Part shown: positions 34,292-45,089 of the stretch, piece after piece
Numbering within the stretch: position 1 is the first letter of the stretch
Layout: each line of letters begins with the position of its first letter
NCBI GenBank assembly: GCA_019054805.1
Contig: JAHQIY010000005.1
Span: 1,037,501 to 1,101,500 of the forward strand
Source: Brachionus manjavacas
Lineage: Eukaryota > Rotifera > Eurotatoria > Ploima > Brachionidae
Length of the DNA: 64,000 bases
Reading direction: 5' to 3'
The notes under the pieces: model-generated
Told to the model about the DNA's origin: nothing
What the model saw: the letters and a program-made list of their open reading frames with translations, nothing else
The model's database searches: none
Program-made: the position numbers and the translations under genes

Positions 34292-34433
34292 CAGACTTGT
34301 TTTTAAGTCACAGTTTTAAGTCTAAGTCAGAAAAATTTAAGTCAAAGTTATGACTTTGACTTGACTTAAAAAAAAAAAAAAAAATTTTAAGTCATTGACT
34401 TGACTTAAGACTTGTGACTTAAAAACAAGTCTG
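34292..34433. mobile_element. hAT-type MITE (CAGACTTG family), copy 3
   Basis: A 142-bp near-perfect palindrome. The ends CAGACTTGTTTTTAAGTCAC and their inverse are identical over 20 bases. Flanks are perfect 8-bp duplications ATCTAAAT (34284-34291 and 34434-34441). The body is almost entirely AAGTCA/TGACTT units around an A-run, so a transcript would fold into one hairpin. This is the shortest copy of the family. Confidence 0.95.
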
Positions 34434-34646
34434 ATCTAAATTCTAAAGAAGGTCTATCAGACGAAACGCGACGGTTTTTTTACAAATTTGTTTCAAATTG
34501 TTTCGTGTGTAAATAAAAAATTTTTAAATTAAATTTAAATTCAAGTAAAAATTTTGAGAATGAATTTTTCTCATTATAAATTATTTTAAGTTGCTCTTCT
34601 TTTGTCTTAAACTTAATTATTTTTTTTTTATTTTTATTTTTTTTTT

Positions 34647-34683
34647 AACGTCGCCTTTAAGGCGTCCATTGAATAAATAAATA
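34647..34683 (+). repeat. Retroposon 3' end: GCCTTTAAGGC hairpin plus tail
   Basis: Plus-strand copy of the signature seen on the minus strand at 2985-3016: hairpin GCCTTTAAGGC, CATTGAATAAATAAATA. The body upstream is T-rich and not identifiable. Confidence 0.45.
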
Positions 34684-34845
34684 TAGGCTTTTGAAAAATT
34701 TAACTTAACTAAAATATTTTCAATTATTCAGTATGAGATATGAAGAGTTAAAGTATATATATGTTTTAAATAAATTCATATTCTAAAGTAAAGAATTAGA
34801 ATAAAAATCAAAGAAAATAAATTTTATTTATAACAAAAAGTCAAT

Positions 34846-35856
34846 TTATTGGTAATTTTTTTTTGATCCAATGAAGCAGAACAATTTGCCAAAGATGATC
34901 GAATTGCATGCTCGTCGAAATTTTAAATTGAAAAAATAATACAAAAAAAATCCAAACCAGAAGGAAAAAACGATCATAAAACGAGATAAATCATACAAAC
35001 ATGATATTTGTTTTAAAGCCTCTATTTGGAGGTAATAGATGAATATCAATGTGTGTCCAATGATGAATTTTAAACCATTCAAAAGAACCATAATAGTAAC
35101 TTGACGTTCTTTTACACATGATCTAAAATTTTTAGAAATAGCTTTTTTGTTAATTAAAGCTTTTTTCATTGAAAACATGATCAAAACGTTAAACAGCATG
35201 ATTAGCGCAGTTGAGATGAAATCCCGTAATACAACATTAAAAACGCGGAGATTTTTGCTGTTTTGATCATTGTAATAATAGTCCGAGAATACTACTTGGT
35301 ACTTGTCGGTACTGTTACCGATAGAAACAATTTCAAATTCAAATATTCGGTTTATGTAGAAAAACAGACAAAATAAACCTAGAAATGTTGTTACCGAATA
35401 AAAAAACAATTTGCACTTGAAAAAATTAAATTTTTTGAAAACAGAATTAATCATTAAAAAACGCTCCAAAGTTGCCAAAATGTCCAATAAGGTGGAGTAC
35501 ATAATTGTTACCATTGTAACATAAAAATACAAAAAAACTGTCCATATTTGCATTATGTAGCTGGTAGAGCTCGGACATTGGTTTGAACAAAAATAGAATA
35601 CCGAAAAAGAGTTAGCTATGAAAAACATCAGTTCATCAATTGATCGAACAAATAAGTATTTGTATAAAAATATTTTTTGATTGCTTTTTTCTTGCATCAA
35701 TTGAAAAAATGCGAAAGAGTTTAATAAACTGAATATAATGCCACTAAAATTTATTATCGGACTAAAATACACATTGAGTATTTGACTGACATCTAAGCAG
35801 ATTAGTGTAATGTTAGATGTCAAATTAGACATTAATATTCTAAATATTTTTTTCAA
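34846..35856 (-). CDS. 7TM receptor (class A-like), paralogue 1
   Basis: An intronless 336-codon gene. The chain has seven hydrophobic segments after an N-terminus with N-glycosylation sites (NLT, NIT). The TM3 end reads ATLERFLMI, with E-R-F in place of D-R-Y. TM7 lacks NPxxY and reads FFLYYFFNLKFRR. This fits a divergent, lineage-expanded chemosensory or peptide-type receptor at the plasma membrane; the ligand is unknown. A second Met at codon 9 (MSNLTS) is the only one shared by all three paralogues and may be the true start (35832). From about codon 130 the protein is almost identical to the paralogues at 44442 and 56764, while the first third and the last ten residues differ. Confidence 0.82.
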   Translation of the reverse strand: MKKIFRILMSNLTSNITLICLDVSQILNVYFSPIINFSGIIFSLLNSFAFFQLMQEKSNQKIFLYKYLFVRSIDELMFFIANSFSVFYFCSNQCPSSTSYIMQIWTVFLYFYVTMVTIMYSTLLDILATLERFLMINSVFKKFNFFKCKLFFYSVTTFLGLFCLFFYINRIFEFEIVSIGNSTDKYQVVFSDYYYNDQNSKNLRVFNVVLRDFISTALIMLFNVLIMFSMKKALINKKAISKNFRSCVKERQVTIMVLLNGLKFIIGHTLIFIYYLQIEALKQISCLYDLSRFMIVFSFWFGFFLYYFFNLKFRRACNSIIFGKLFCFIGSKKNYQ

Positions 35857-35859
35857 ATT

Positions 35860-37034
35860 CTAAATAAAAAGTTCGATTGATATATTTTAAAAATTTTGAG
35901 CTGTAAGTCCTTAAGATTAAAATAAAAAATTATTAAGATTTAATTTTAATTAAAAAAAATTGAAAAAAATATAAATGAAAAGAAAATTAATAGCTTAATT
36001 AAAGGCATTGTGAATTTTCATAGAAATTATAAATTGCATCAGTAAAGAAACTTATAATTTTTGCTGTAAATGTTGAAAACTTATTTGGCTAATTTAAAAA
36101 AGTCGATAAAAATCTTAATTTTCAACACAATTTTTAGACTTTATTTTTAGACCGACCACGATTTTCTGTTATTTTTAACTTTCGTGAATTTACCAAAGGA
36201 AAAATTGAAAATTTAGTGAAATTTATCAGAAATTTTCGTGATTATCATGATATTTAAATTTATAAATCAAAATATGTGAAAAACATTTCATTTTTTTTAC
36301 CTAGTTTTAGTTAAGTTTTTAAACAAAAAACTAATTTCAGTAAAATTTTTTTTATAAAAGAATAAATAGAACATAAATATTGAGTGAATTAAAAACTTTA
36401 TCAAAAGAAGTCATAATTTTTAAATTACTTGTCTGATTTTGATGCGGGAAGAGTGATCAAAGCGTTCGGAAATTTTTAACCAAAAAAAATTTGTTTTAAA
36501 TTTTATTTTATTATTAATATTAACATTAATTTAATTAAATACAAAGGTTAATAAAAAAACGAATTATGTCTTATAATTGAATTATCCATAGTTTTATTTA
36601 AGAAAAAAACAATAATTTTTTTTCAGTCTTATAATGATTATTCTTATACCGCCAAACTTCCTAATTTTTCATTTGGAGTTTCAAAAATTTACTTTAATTT
36701 ATCAGATTTTTTCAAAATTAAAGAAGAATGACCAGAAATCATGATAAAAATTTGACCTTTTACTATTAAAAGACCAAAAGTTTTTTTAGCTCGAACTTAG
36801 AAAAAAAACCTAATGAAGGCTCTTGATTATATGTTATTATGAAGCAGACTTTTTGTTAGAATCAAATTTTAAAAAAATTTAAAGAGTAATTATTTGTTTA
36901 AAATTTAATTAATAAAAATAAAAATTTTCAAGTAAATGTTTACGTAAAATTTTCGTAAATAAAAAAATTTTAAGCATTAAAATTTAAAAAATTAAAAAAG
37001 TTTTCATTTTGACTTTTGTTTTTAGTAAATATTA
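35860..37034. other. Upstream region of receptor 1
   Basis: No gene supported. Extremely AT-rich. Confidence 0.35.
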
Positions 37035-37389
37035 AGGGATTGTGAAGTTCGTTTCAATTCGATTTTTTCCACTCAGAAAAACTTGAATAACTTTTTTACC
37101 AAAAGAGATAATTTAGTTCTGTAAAATGCTTAGTTATAAGCAAATTTGCTTAATGCAGTAAAATAAGTCTGCAAGATACTATGCAATTTTCTGCATTTTG
37201 CACCCCATTAAAAAGTATTCCAATCAAGCGTGCAATTACATTGCAAAGTTTTTGAAGACACATATTTGGATTAAGCTAAGTTACTTAACCATTAAGTATT
37301 TTAAATAACTAAATTATCTCTTTTAGTAAAAAAGTTATTCAAAATTTTCTGAATTGAAACGATCGAATTGAAATGAACTTTAAAACCCC
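37035..37389. mobile_element. MITE with about 90-bp inverted repeats and 8-bp target duplication
   Basis: Left arm starts AGGGATTGTGAAGTTC and right arm, inverted, GGGGTTTTAAAGTTC. Complementarity continues through GAATAACTTTTTTACCAAAA and GAGATAATTTAGTT for roughly 90 bases. Flanks are identical: AAATATTA at 37027-37034 and 37390-37397. The 8-bp duplication and G-rich ends fit a hAT-like origin. The arms contain the TTAGTTCTGTAAAATGC motif shared with other foldback elements in the window. Confidence 0.85.
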
Positions 37390-38549
37390 AAATATTAAAG
37401 ATATTATAATTTTTTTTATAATTTAACTCAACTAAAAAAATTACAAAAAAGCAAATTCAATTATTTATTATGGAAAATAGAATCCAATAGGTACAATTAA
37501 ATGATATCGGAAAACTTTAAATAAAAATTTTATTTTTATAATTTTACAAAAATTTCAATAAATAGTAATGAAAAATCATTAGTTGCATGTTGAAATTAAA
37601 AGTGATTGAAAGACTGAAAATCCGAAAAAATGAATTATTATACATTTTTTTATTAAACAAAATCAAAATAAAATGATATACGTAAATTTACGCAAAAATT
37701 CATTTTTCTTCATAAATTTCGATCAAAAAGTAGTGAAAATTATCAAAAATAATTACCATAAATCCAAAGACCAAATATATTTGAAATTTTTATTTTATTT
37801 TTCTAATTATATGCAAAATTAATATTTTATTTCGAATAAAAAATTGCTATTCTTTAAGAAAATTACAAAAAAATTTTTTTGAGTTAAATAATTAATTTTA
37901 TACCCATTAGATTTTATGAAACTGCACTGTTTACTTGTTTGATTTAATTCAAAAAATATTTATTAAAAAAACTTCTGAAATATTTATACTTAATTTCTTT
38001 TAGATATATTTTTTCCAAGTTTTTTTCTTATTTTGATGAATTGGCAATTTGCAAAGAGTATTGTTATCAATCTCGTAAGCTAATTAAATTGGCAATTTTC
38101 ACGGACTAGTTAGTTCCTATTTCCTGCTGCGACATCTTTACAAGTATAATGTCAGAGCTAATCACTGCTTTGCTGCATTGCTTGTTCTGACAGTCATTTT
38201 CTTTTGAATTTTTTTAAATCTTGATGTTTTCGGTTTACCATGTATTACACCCTTAGATAACTTTTTCCAGAATGAGACCATGCTATTTCCTCTAAGCATC
38301 GAGCACGATCTTACTCTACTGATCTATATAATGGGTCTCGTATTTACTTTAAGATAAACAATTTTACTTTATTTTTTCTATTAAAATATTATTCTAGTTT
38401 TTATTATTTGAAAAGACCGAATTAAAATAACTTTTCTCTTCGAAAATCTAAAAGTAAACTCTGAAAAATTAAGCTTTAAAAAATTAATATTTATAATTCT
38501 GCTGTTTCGGAATTTATTAAAAATTAAAATTGATAATTAAATATTTGAA

Positions 38550-39140
38550 TGAGTTAATTCATAAAAAAATGATACAAATCAATACCTTGTTCGCAAAGCA
38601 CCAAATTTGATTTACATCAAAAGGAAGAGTTTTTTATTAAAATTTAGACAATATTAAAACATTTTTTATTAATTCTTCTCTTCTATCTCTTTGTTATTAG
38701 TTTTTTTGTTTGCCTACTTAAAAAATTTAGAATTTCTATTGGAATTCAATTTGCCCAACTAATAAAATATTCATAACGAAAATTATTCTTTTGTAAAATT
38801 AAATATTTTAATTTGAGCTAGAAAAATCATTTAAGAACTTATCTGAAATTTTACTAAAAATTTTTTTTATTTTATATTATTTCCTTGAGCTTTTATTTTT
38901 TTAATATATATAACTTCTCCTTCTGAGGATGTAAATTGGATCAAGAATATAAACAAAATATTGAAAATTCATAAAAATCAAAATCAAATAGATGAAAATT
39001 TTGAGTAAAACAGAATGTCCTCATTTTGTGAGAAAAATAAATAGAATAATTTTTATATATAAATAGCGGGTGTTATTTCCCCTATTTTTACGTGAATCAT
39101 ATTTATAAAAAATTTCTTAAACTACTTCCCCATAAAAGGT
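38550..39140 (-). repeat. Receptor-unit upstream block, copy 1
   Basis: Conserved non-coding block also at 45090-45590 and 58865-59390, each on the 5' side of a 7TM receptor. Landmarks are GATTTACATCAAAAGGAAGA, TTCTTCTCTTCTATCTCT and, 400-450 bases later, an ACGTGAATCA element. This copy is the most diverged. Confidence 0.7.
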
Positions 39141-40850
39141 ATTGAATGTATCTAATTAAAAACTCAAAAGAATTCAATTGAATTAAAAATTATTTCTTTT
39201 TTAAAAAAACATAATGATAATATAATGAAATTATTGACATTAGTTCAAAATGATATTAGCTTTTTTTGAATTTACGTATTATACTAACGAAATCTGTTAA
39301 ATCAAGCATTATTGAAGCATCAATGATTGAATGAATGAATTCTGAAAAAAAAAATTCGATAAATGAATTTAAATTTATTTGGAATTTATTTAAATATATT
39401 AACAATATTAAATGATAAAAAAAAGTATTTAGGATCAATTGAATCATAAAATTATCTTTAGGATCCAGTTAATAAAATTCACGAATTCAGTTTCAATAGA
39501 GTTTTTTATTAAAATTTAATTTCTTGGATATTTTACTTTTTTTAGTTAGTTCCAAACTTATTTAAATATTAGAATTTGTATTTTTTGATTTTCAATGTGA
39601 TTGATTAAACTTTTATTTACAAAAAAAACCTAGAATGAACGTTGGTTAAAAAGTCAATGAAGCTTTTTTTATTTTTAGATTATTAGATTGAAGAAACTCA
39701 ATCTTGCTTAAAAGAATACTTTCAAAAATTTCGGCAATGTAATTCTTTAAAAAAAATAGAACTGAATTCGGATGTTGAATTCGTGATTCGCTTTTTAGGA
39801 ATCATTAAAACATTAAATTTATTTGGAATTTAATTAATTTTAAAAATTAAATTAAAATAAAGAGTACTAGCAGTGGCGTAGCAAGAGAGAGGATGAGAAT
39901 GGTCAAGCTCTTATAGATGTTCTTTTAAATTGAAAATCTTCATAAACCATTTTTTTTTAATTTAAATATTTTATCAGTCAATAATAAATATTTTTATTTG
40001 TAGATTTTATCTACAGTTATGTTCCACTTTTAATTTTTACAATATTTTACGCAAAATTTTGTTAAATTTCCAAGAAATGTAGGAACTTTTTTTTGCGTCA
40101 TTTGAGTGAGTTAATTATAAAATTTAAATTCAGTGGATTTTTTTCGATCCAATTTATTATTAAAGTTTTTGTAAATTAAAAAAATTATTTTTTTAATATA
40201 AAAATATCAAGCTCCTCAACCACTAGAATTAAAAAAAAAGATGTCAAAGTCTCAAGATTTTTGTTTTTACAATTATTCACTTAAAATGTTGAAAATTTGC
40301 CTAATTTTACGTAAAATCTGGTAAATTTAATATTTTTCTTTTGAATATTTAAAATATTTATAAATTTGGTATATTTAAAATATTTTACATAAATTGTTGA
40401 AAAAAAAAACGGAGCACCAATGGAATGAAATAAAATGTCTTGCAATTTGGTCCATAAGCCATTGAATCAAAGTCCTGTAAATTCAATTTTTTTTTTTTTG
40501 AAAAAATATTTTAAATTTTTAAGCCCAAAATGAGAATTATTCAGCTGCTTTGATTTAAATAGAATAACAACTTTTTTTTTCTTTTTTTCATTATCTTTCT
40601 AACGAGCTGTTCAATTGTTATCTGAGAAATTTTCAAATTTCTAAATTCCCTTTTATATAATTAATAGTTTGAATTAAGGAACTCAATGTATTAATGATTA
40701 GTTTGTCTTTTAATGTCTATGACTTCTTTAATTTTGTAATTTTTTGGAAAATCACAGAAATTATAAAATAAATTTCAGCAATTAATTAATAATTTCCAGA
40801 AATTTCAGCTTTTTTTTATTTTATTTTAAATATTTTTTTTTTCATGACAA
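39140..40850. other. AT-rich stretch with a possible hAT end
   Basis: No gene supported. CAGTGGCGTAGCAAG at about 39875 resembles a hAT terminus; a degenerate inverse (CCACTAG) lies at 40218-40224. Confidence 0.3.
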
Positions 40851-40852
40851 TT

Positions 40853-41090
40853 ATAATAATAATAATAATTAATAAAGCTACGGCAAGCTAGCTTACGGAT
40901 GCAACCTACTAGCTAGTAGCCTATGGTAGCACATTGCGCTATTCAAGGAAAATTACAAAAATAACAAGAACTTTTAAGTTTTTAGAGTCAACAGACATTA
41001 TTAACAGAATGAGGTTTGAAAGAAACTATAAATAACTGAAAGGCTTTTATTAAAGATACTGTTAGATCAAATTAAATTATTATTCTTTGT
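40853..41090 (-). mobile_element. LINE 3'-end fragment with ATT-repeat tail
   Basis: On the minus strand the sequence ends CTTGCCGTAGCTTTATTAATTATT. It matches the 3' end at 54653-54790 (TATGGTAGC..., CTTGCTGTAGCTTTTTATT). Coding sequence is not visible; this is a 5'-truncated insertion of the same family. Confidence 0.6.
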
Positions 41091-41149
41091 CTATTTACAC
41101 GATCAGCTAAATCAATAAGCTTCGTTTCCTTGCTGTAGCTGGCTAACTT

Positions 41150-41480
41150 CCATGCTGGTCGGAGTCTAGCAAAAGCACTTTTGCTTTAGCTGGTCTACTC
41201 TTAATGTCTATTATGTTCCATTCTCTCTGTTTACCGATCAAAGTCCTTCTTGAAGTAAATAAAGTTCACGAACAATGGACTGTTCCATTCCAGACATAAA
41301 TAAATTTGGTTTATGGGTCCTTTGCCTCTTATAAATCCTGAATGTTCTTCCATTAGTAAACTTTAAATTCCTCATTTGATTCAGAGTAATACAGCAGAGC
41401 TCCTGCTTCCCTTAAATAGGAGTGTTGATCTTCGCCAATTTTCACTGATCAATTTGTCGCCTTCTTCTTCGCTCAAATAA
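41150..41480 (-). pseudogene. RT fragment of a non-LTR element
   Basis: On the minus strand, pieces read ENWRR-STLLFK, then EEHSGFIRGKGPINQIYLCLEWNS, PLFVNFIYFKKDFDR and TERMEH. These are recognisable as the RT region around motif A (family N-F-I-D-F-x-K-A-F-D). The Asp of motif A is replaced by Tyr and stops interrupt the frame. It differs from the CR1/jockey-like copies elsewhere and looks closer to RTE/BovB-type elements. Confidence 0.6.
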
Positions 41481-42249
41481 AGCACCCTTTCATAAGTATC
41501 CTGGTATGAAAACTTGGTACAATAACTTGCTAAAAAATTTATACAATATCTCTACGACGTTTTCTAAGTCACTTTTTCAACTTATAAAAAAATAAAAAAA
41601 AAAAAAATTTACTATTTTGATAAAACTTTTATTAAATTGATATTAACATAACAAAAACAGTATAAATATCAGCTTGTGATTACTCATATCAATTTATCTT
41701 AAAAAATTTTTTATATATTTTTTTTCAAATGATTTTATTTTTAATTTTTTAAAAATAAATAAATCTTAGCCTTATAAAAAATAAAATAGTAGAAAATGAA
41801 GAAAATGAATTGTTTGTCTCTAAATTTCAATTAGAGTCAGAAACAATGAGTTCAATGTGAACCTTTCCTCAAAGAGCAGATCAATTTAGTCAGGGATTTT
41901 AAATTTAGTTAGGAATTGAATTTTTACAAGACTATTAATTTGGTTCTTTTAATTCTGACATTCTTTGCATTAAGTTTAGTTTTTGAAAAAATAATTGAAT
42001 TTTTGTATTCTTCTTTATAATCCACCAAACATTACACTTAAGTTTGAGTTATCTGGAAAAAACTAGTCAACAAATAGCAAGGGAACTAAATACAGACGAA
42101 TAAAAAAAGGAAAATTTTTTGGTAAATTTTTATTACCAGTATTTAGTCATAACATTGACTTGATAAACCAGGAAAAAGATATATCTGATTTCAACTCGAA
42201 CTTTTCAGAGTAAATAAATAGGGCACTCCTAACAAATCCATTAATATGA

Positions 42250-43260
42250 ATGTATTTATTTTGGTTCTAAAAATTCTGAGGGGTGACGCAAAATCAGGAC
42301 TTGATCAAAATAATAATTTAATGTAAAAAAACTCTGAAAATTGTTTAAAAGATTTAAATTTAGTCTTGAACAAGGCAGGATTCCGAGAGCTTGAAAACTA
42401 CAAACGTATCTATGATATCTAAAAAATCATTCCAATTACAGGACCCATCAAATTAGAGACCAAATAGTGTGACAAATTGTCTTGAAAGAGTGCTTGAAAG
42501 CATCATCTATTTTATATTATATGTATTTATTTTGGAACATAAATTTTTACATATTCAAGAGCAGTTGAGTTTTAGAAAACAAAGACAAACTGTCGAAAAT
42601 TGATTTTTTTTCCCATCCAAAAAATTATCGTATCTTTTAATAGAAAGAAACAAGTAAATGCTTTGTTTTTTCACATTTCAAAAGTGTTTGACCAAGTGTT
42701 GTATGAAAGTCTAATAAATGACTTATCACACAATTTAAGTCACCAGAAAAAATCTTGATTAATCGACTATTATAATACAGACTTGTTTTTAAGTCACAGT
42801 TTTAAGTCTAAGTCAGAAAAATTTAAGTCAAAGTTATGACTTAAAAATGTTTTTCATTTTTTTAGTGAAGTTTAGTCAAGTCAACTAATTTTCTGATTTT
42901 AAAACTAAACTTTTTTTGGATTAAAATAAAAAATCATATTTATTTTTTAGTTTAAAAATCAGAAAATTAGTTGACTTGACTAAACTTCACTAAAAAAAAA
43001 TTTTAAGTCATTGACTTGACTTGAATTAAAACTTGTTACTTAAAAACAAGTCTGTTATAATATATGAAATAAAAATATAAGAAAACTATGAGCTATTCAG
43101 GATTCTGCAATTAGATTTATCCTCAAATAAAAATATGATTCTCCTTTCAACATCACGAATCACGAAATTTTTAAAAGACTGTCTTTTAAAATAGTTATCT
43201 AAGGCTAAAATTGCTAAGAATCTCGAATCGACTTTTTGAGTTGAGTAAGAAATGTTAAAA
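42250..43260 (+). pseudogene. Another non-LTR RT relic, split by a MITE
   Basis: Plus strand. 42360-42745 shows GRIPRAWKTTNVSMISKKS, RPNSVTNCLERVLESII, QEQLSFRKQRQTVEN and a motif-A-like FQKCLTK. After the MITE at 42778-43054, 43085-43250 continues with an IQDSAIRFIL...KYDSPFNI segment typical of the RT C-terminal region. Several stops and frameshifts are present and motif C is missing. The MITE inserted after the LINE copy landed. Confidence 0.65.
42778..43054. mobile_element. hAT-type MITE (CAGACTTG family), copy 4
   Basis: Ends CAGACTTGTTTTTAAGTCAC and, inverted, CAGACTTGTTTTTAAGTAAC. Flanks are perfect 8-bp duplications TTATAATA (42770-42777 and 43055-43062). The first 66 bases match copy 3 exactly. 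A separate inner palindrome (AGTGAAGTTTAGTCAAGTCA and its inverse) makes it longer than copy 3. Confidence 0.95.
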
Positions 43261-43401
43261 CAAAAAAAGTCTTTTAAATTTAAAAATCTAATAATTCATT
43301 TTTTTAAATCTTTATTTTCTTAATTAAAAAAATTAAATAAAATTTAAAATAAATTAAATAGTAATTTGATTATTTTTTTTAATTTATTTTTTAAGAAAAT
43401 C

Positions 43402-44442
43402 TTAATGGTTTTCATGTAAATAAGTAGAATTTGACTGATTGCTTTGCTCAATTTTGTTCAAGCAGAACAATTTGCCGAAGATGATCGAATTGCAGGCTCG
43501 TCGAAATTTTATATTGAAAAAATAATACAAAAAAAATCCAAACCAGAAGGAAAAAACGATCATAAAACGAGATAAATCATACAAACATGATATTTGTTTT
43601 AAAGCCTCTATTTGAAGGTAATAGATGAATATCAATGTGTGTCCAATGATGAATTTTAAACCATTCAAAAGAACCATAATAGTAACTTGACGTTCTTTTA
43701 CACATGATCTAAAATTTTTAGAAATAGCTTTTTTGTTAATTAAAGCTTTTTTCATTGAAAACATGATCAAAACGTTAAACAGCATGATTAGCGCAGTTGA
43801 GATGAAATCCCGCAATACAACATTAAAAACGCGGAGATTTTTGCTGTTTTGATCATTGTAATAATAGTCCGAGAATACTACTTGGTACTTGTCGGTACTG
43901 TTACCGATAGAAACAATTTCAAATTCAAATATTCGGTTTATGTAGAAAAACAGACAAAATAAACCTAGAAATGTTGTTACTGAATAGAAAAACAATTTGC
44001 ACTTGAAAAAATTAAATTTTTTGAAAACAGAATTAATCATTAAAAAACGTTCCAAAGTTGCCAAAATGTCCAAGAAGGTTGAGTACAATACTGTTACAAA
44101 TGATACATAAAAATAAAAATAAACTGTCCATATTTGCATTATGTAGCTGGTGGAACTCAAGCATTGGTCTGGACAAAAATAGAATACTGAAAAAGAGTTA
44201 GCTATGAAAAACATCAGTTCATCAATTGATCGAACAAATAAGTATTTGTATAAAAAACTTTTTAGACTGTGTATTTCTTTAATCAATTGAAAAAATGCGA
44301 AAGAGTTTAATAAACTGAATATAATGCCACTAAAATTTATAATTGGTATAAGGTACACATTAATTACTCGACTAACATCTAAGCAGATTAGTGTAATGTT
44401 AGATGTCAAGTTGGACATTAATATTGTAAAGCGTTTTTTCAA
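43402..44442 (-). CDS. 7TM receptor (class A-like), paralogue 2
   Basis: An intronless 346-codon gene with the same architecture as the receptor at 35856: N-glycosylated N-terminus, E-R-F at the TM3 end, no NPxxY, and a loop with an NST glycosylation site. The C-tail is Ser/Asn-rich and ends HENH. It is nearly identical to paralogue 3 throughout, apart from the extreme N-terminus (this copy has eight extra codons before MSNLTS) and a few tail residues. The ORF is fully intact, suggesting function. Confidence 0.82.
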   Translation of the reverse strand: MKKRFTILMSNLTSNITLICLDVSRVINVYLIPIINFSGIIFSLLNSFAFFQLIKEIHSLKSFLYKYLFVRSIDELMFFIANSFSVFYFCPDQCLSSTSYIMQIWTVYFYFYVSFVTVLYSTFLDILATLERFLMINSVFKKFNFFKCKLFFYSVTTFLGLFCLFFYINRIFEFEIVSIGNSTDKYQVVFSDYYYNDQNSKNLRVFNVVLRDFISTALIMLFNVLIMFSMKKALINKKAISKNFRSCVKERQVTIMVLLNGLKFIIGHTLIFIYYLQIEALKQISCLYDLSRFMIVFSFWFGFFLYYFFNIKFRRACNSIIFGKLFCLNKIEQSNQSNSTYLHENH

Positions 44443-44444
44443 TT

Positions 44445-45085
44445 CTAAATAAAGAAAGAAATTTGTACATTTGAATTTATTTTCATTAGTTCAAGCATTA
44501 GCTCCTTCATTTAAAATTTAAATTTAACAATTTTAAATATTAATCGAAATATAAAATGAATTAAAGGTGTTATGAAGGCATTGAGGATTTTTATACAAAT
44601 TTTAATCACAAAAAGAAAAAACGATAACTTAAAGCTTTAAAGGTATAAAACTTGTATAACAAATATTAAAAAAAAAAGATGATTAAAAAAGTAGTAAAAA
44701 ATAGTTTAATTTGCTGAAAAATTTAAAGATCTGAATTTCAGAATTGCTAAGACTTTATGTTTTTGCCAATATTTACATGAAATTACGAAAGAAAATATTT
44801 TTTTGAAAATGTAGGATAAAAATTAAAATCTTCAAACATATTCCTTTATTTTAAGTGCTTTATATAAGTAAATTTTTTTAATTTCTTTTCAAAGAAAAGC
44901 TTAGTATTTGCTTTAGTTTTTTATTAAATTGTAAAATTTTTAAAAACTACTTTATCTGCTCATTTAAAAAATTTAATCAAAATTAGCTGATTTGAACCGA
45001 TCTAATCAAAAAAAGGTATAAATTATTTTACAAATTTGAAATTTGTTAAAAATATTTGATAAATTTCAAATTGATTATTTTGAAT
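44445..45085. other. Region between receptor 2 and its upstream block
   Basis: AT-rich; no gene supported. Promoter elements would be expected here. Confidence 0.35.
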
Positions 45086-45089
45086 CTGA

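Noticed and set aside
39256-39447. 63-codon minus-strand frame
   Set aside because: Low-complexity Ile/Leu/Phe frame from AT-rich DNA with no conserved features.
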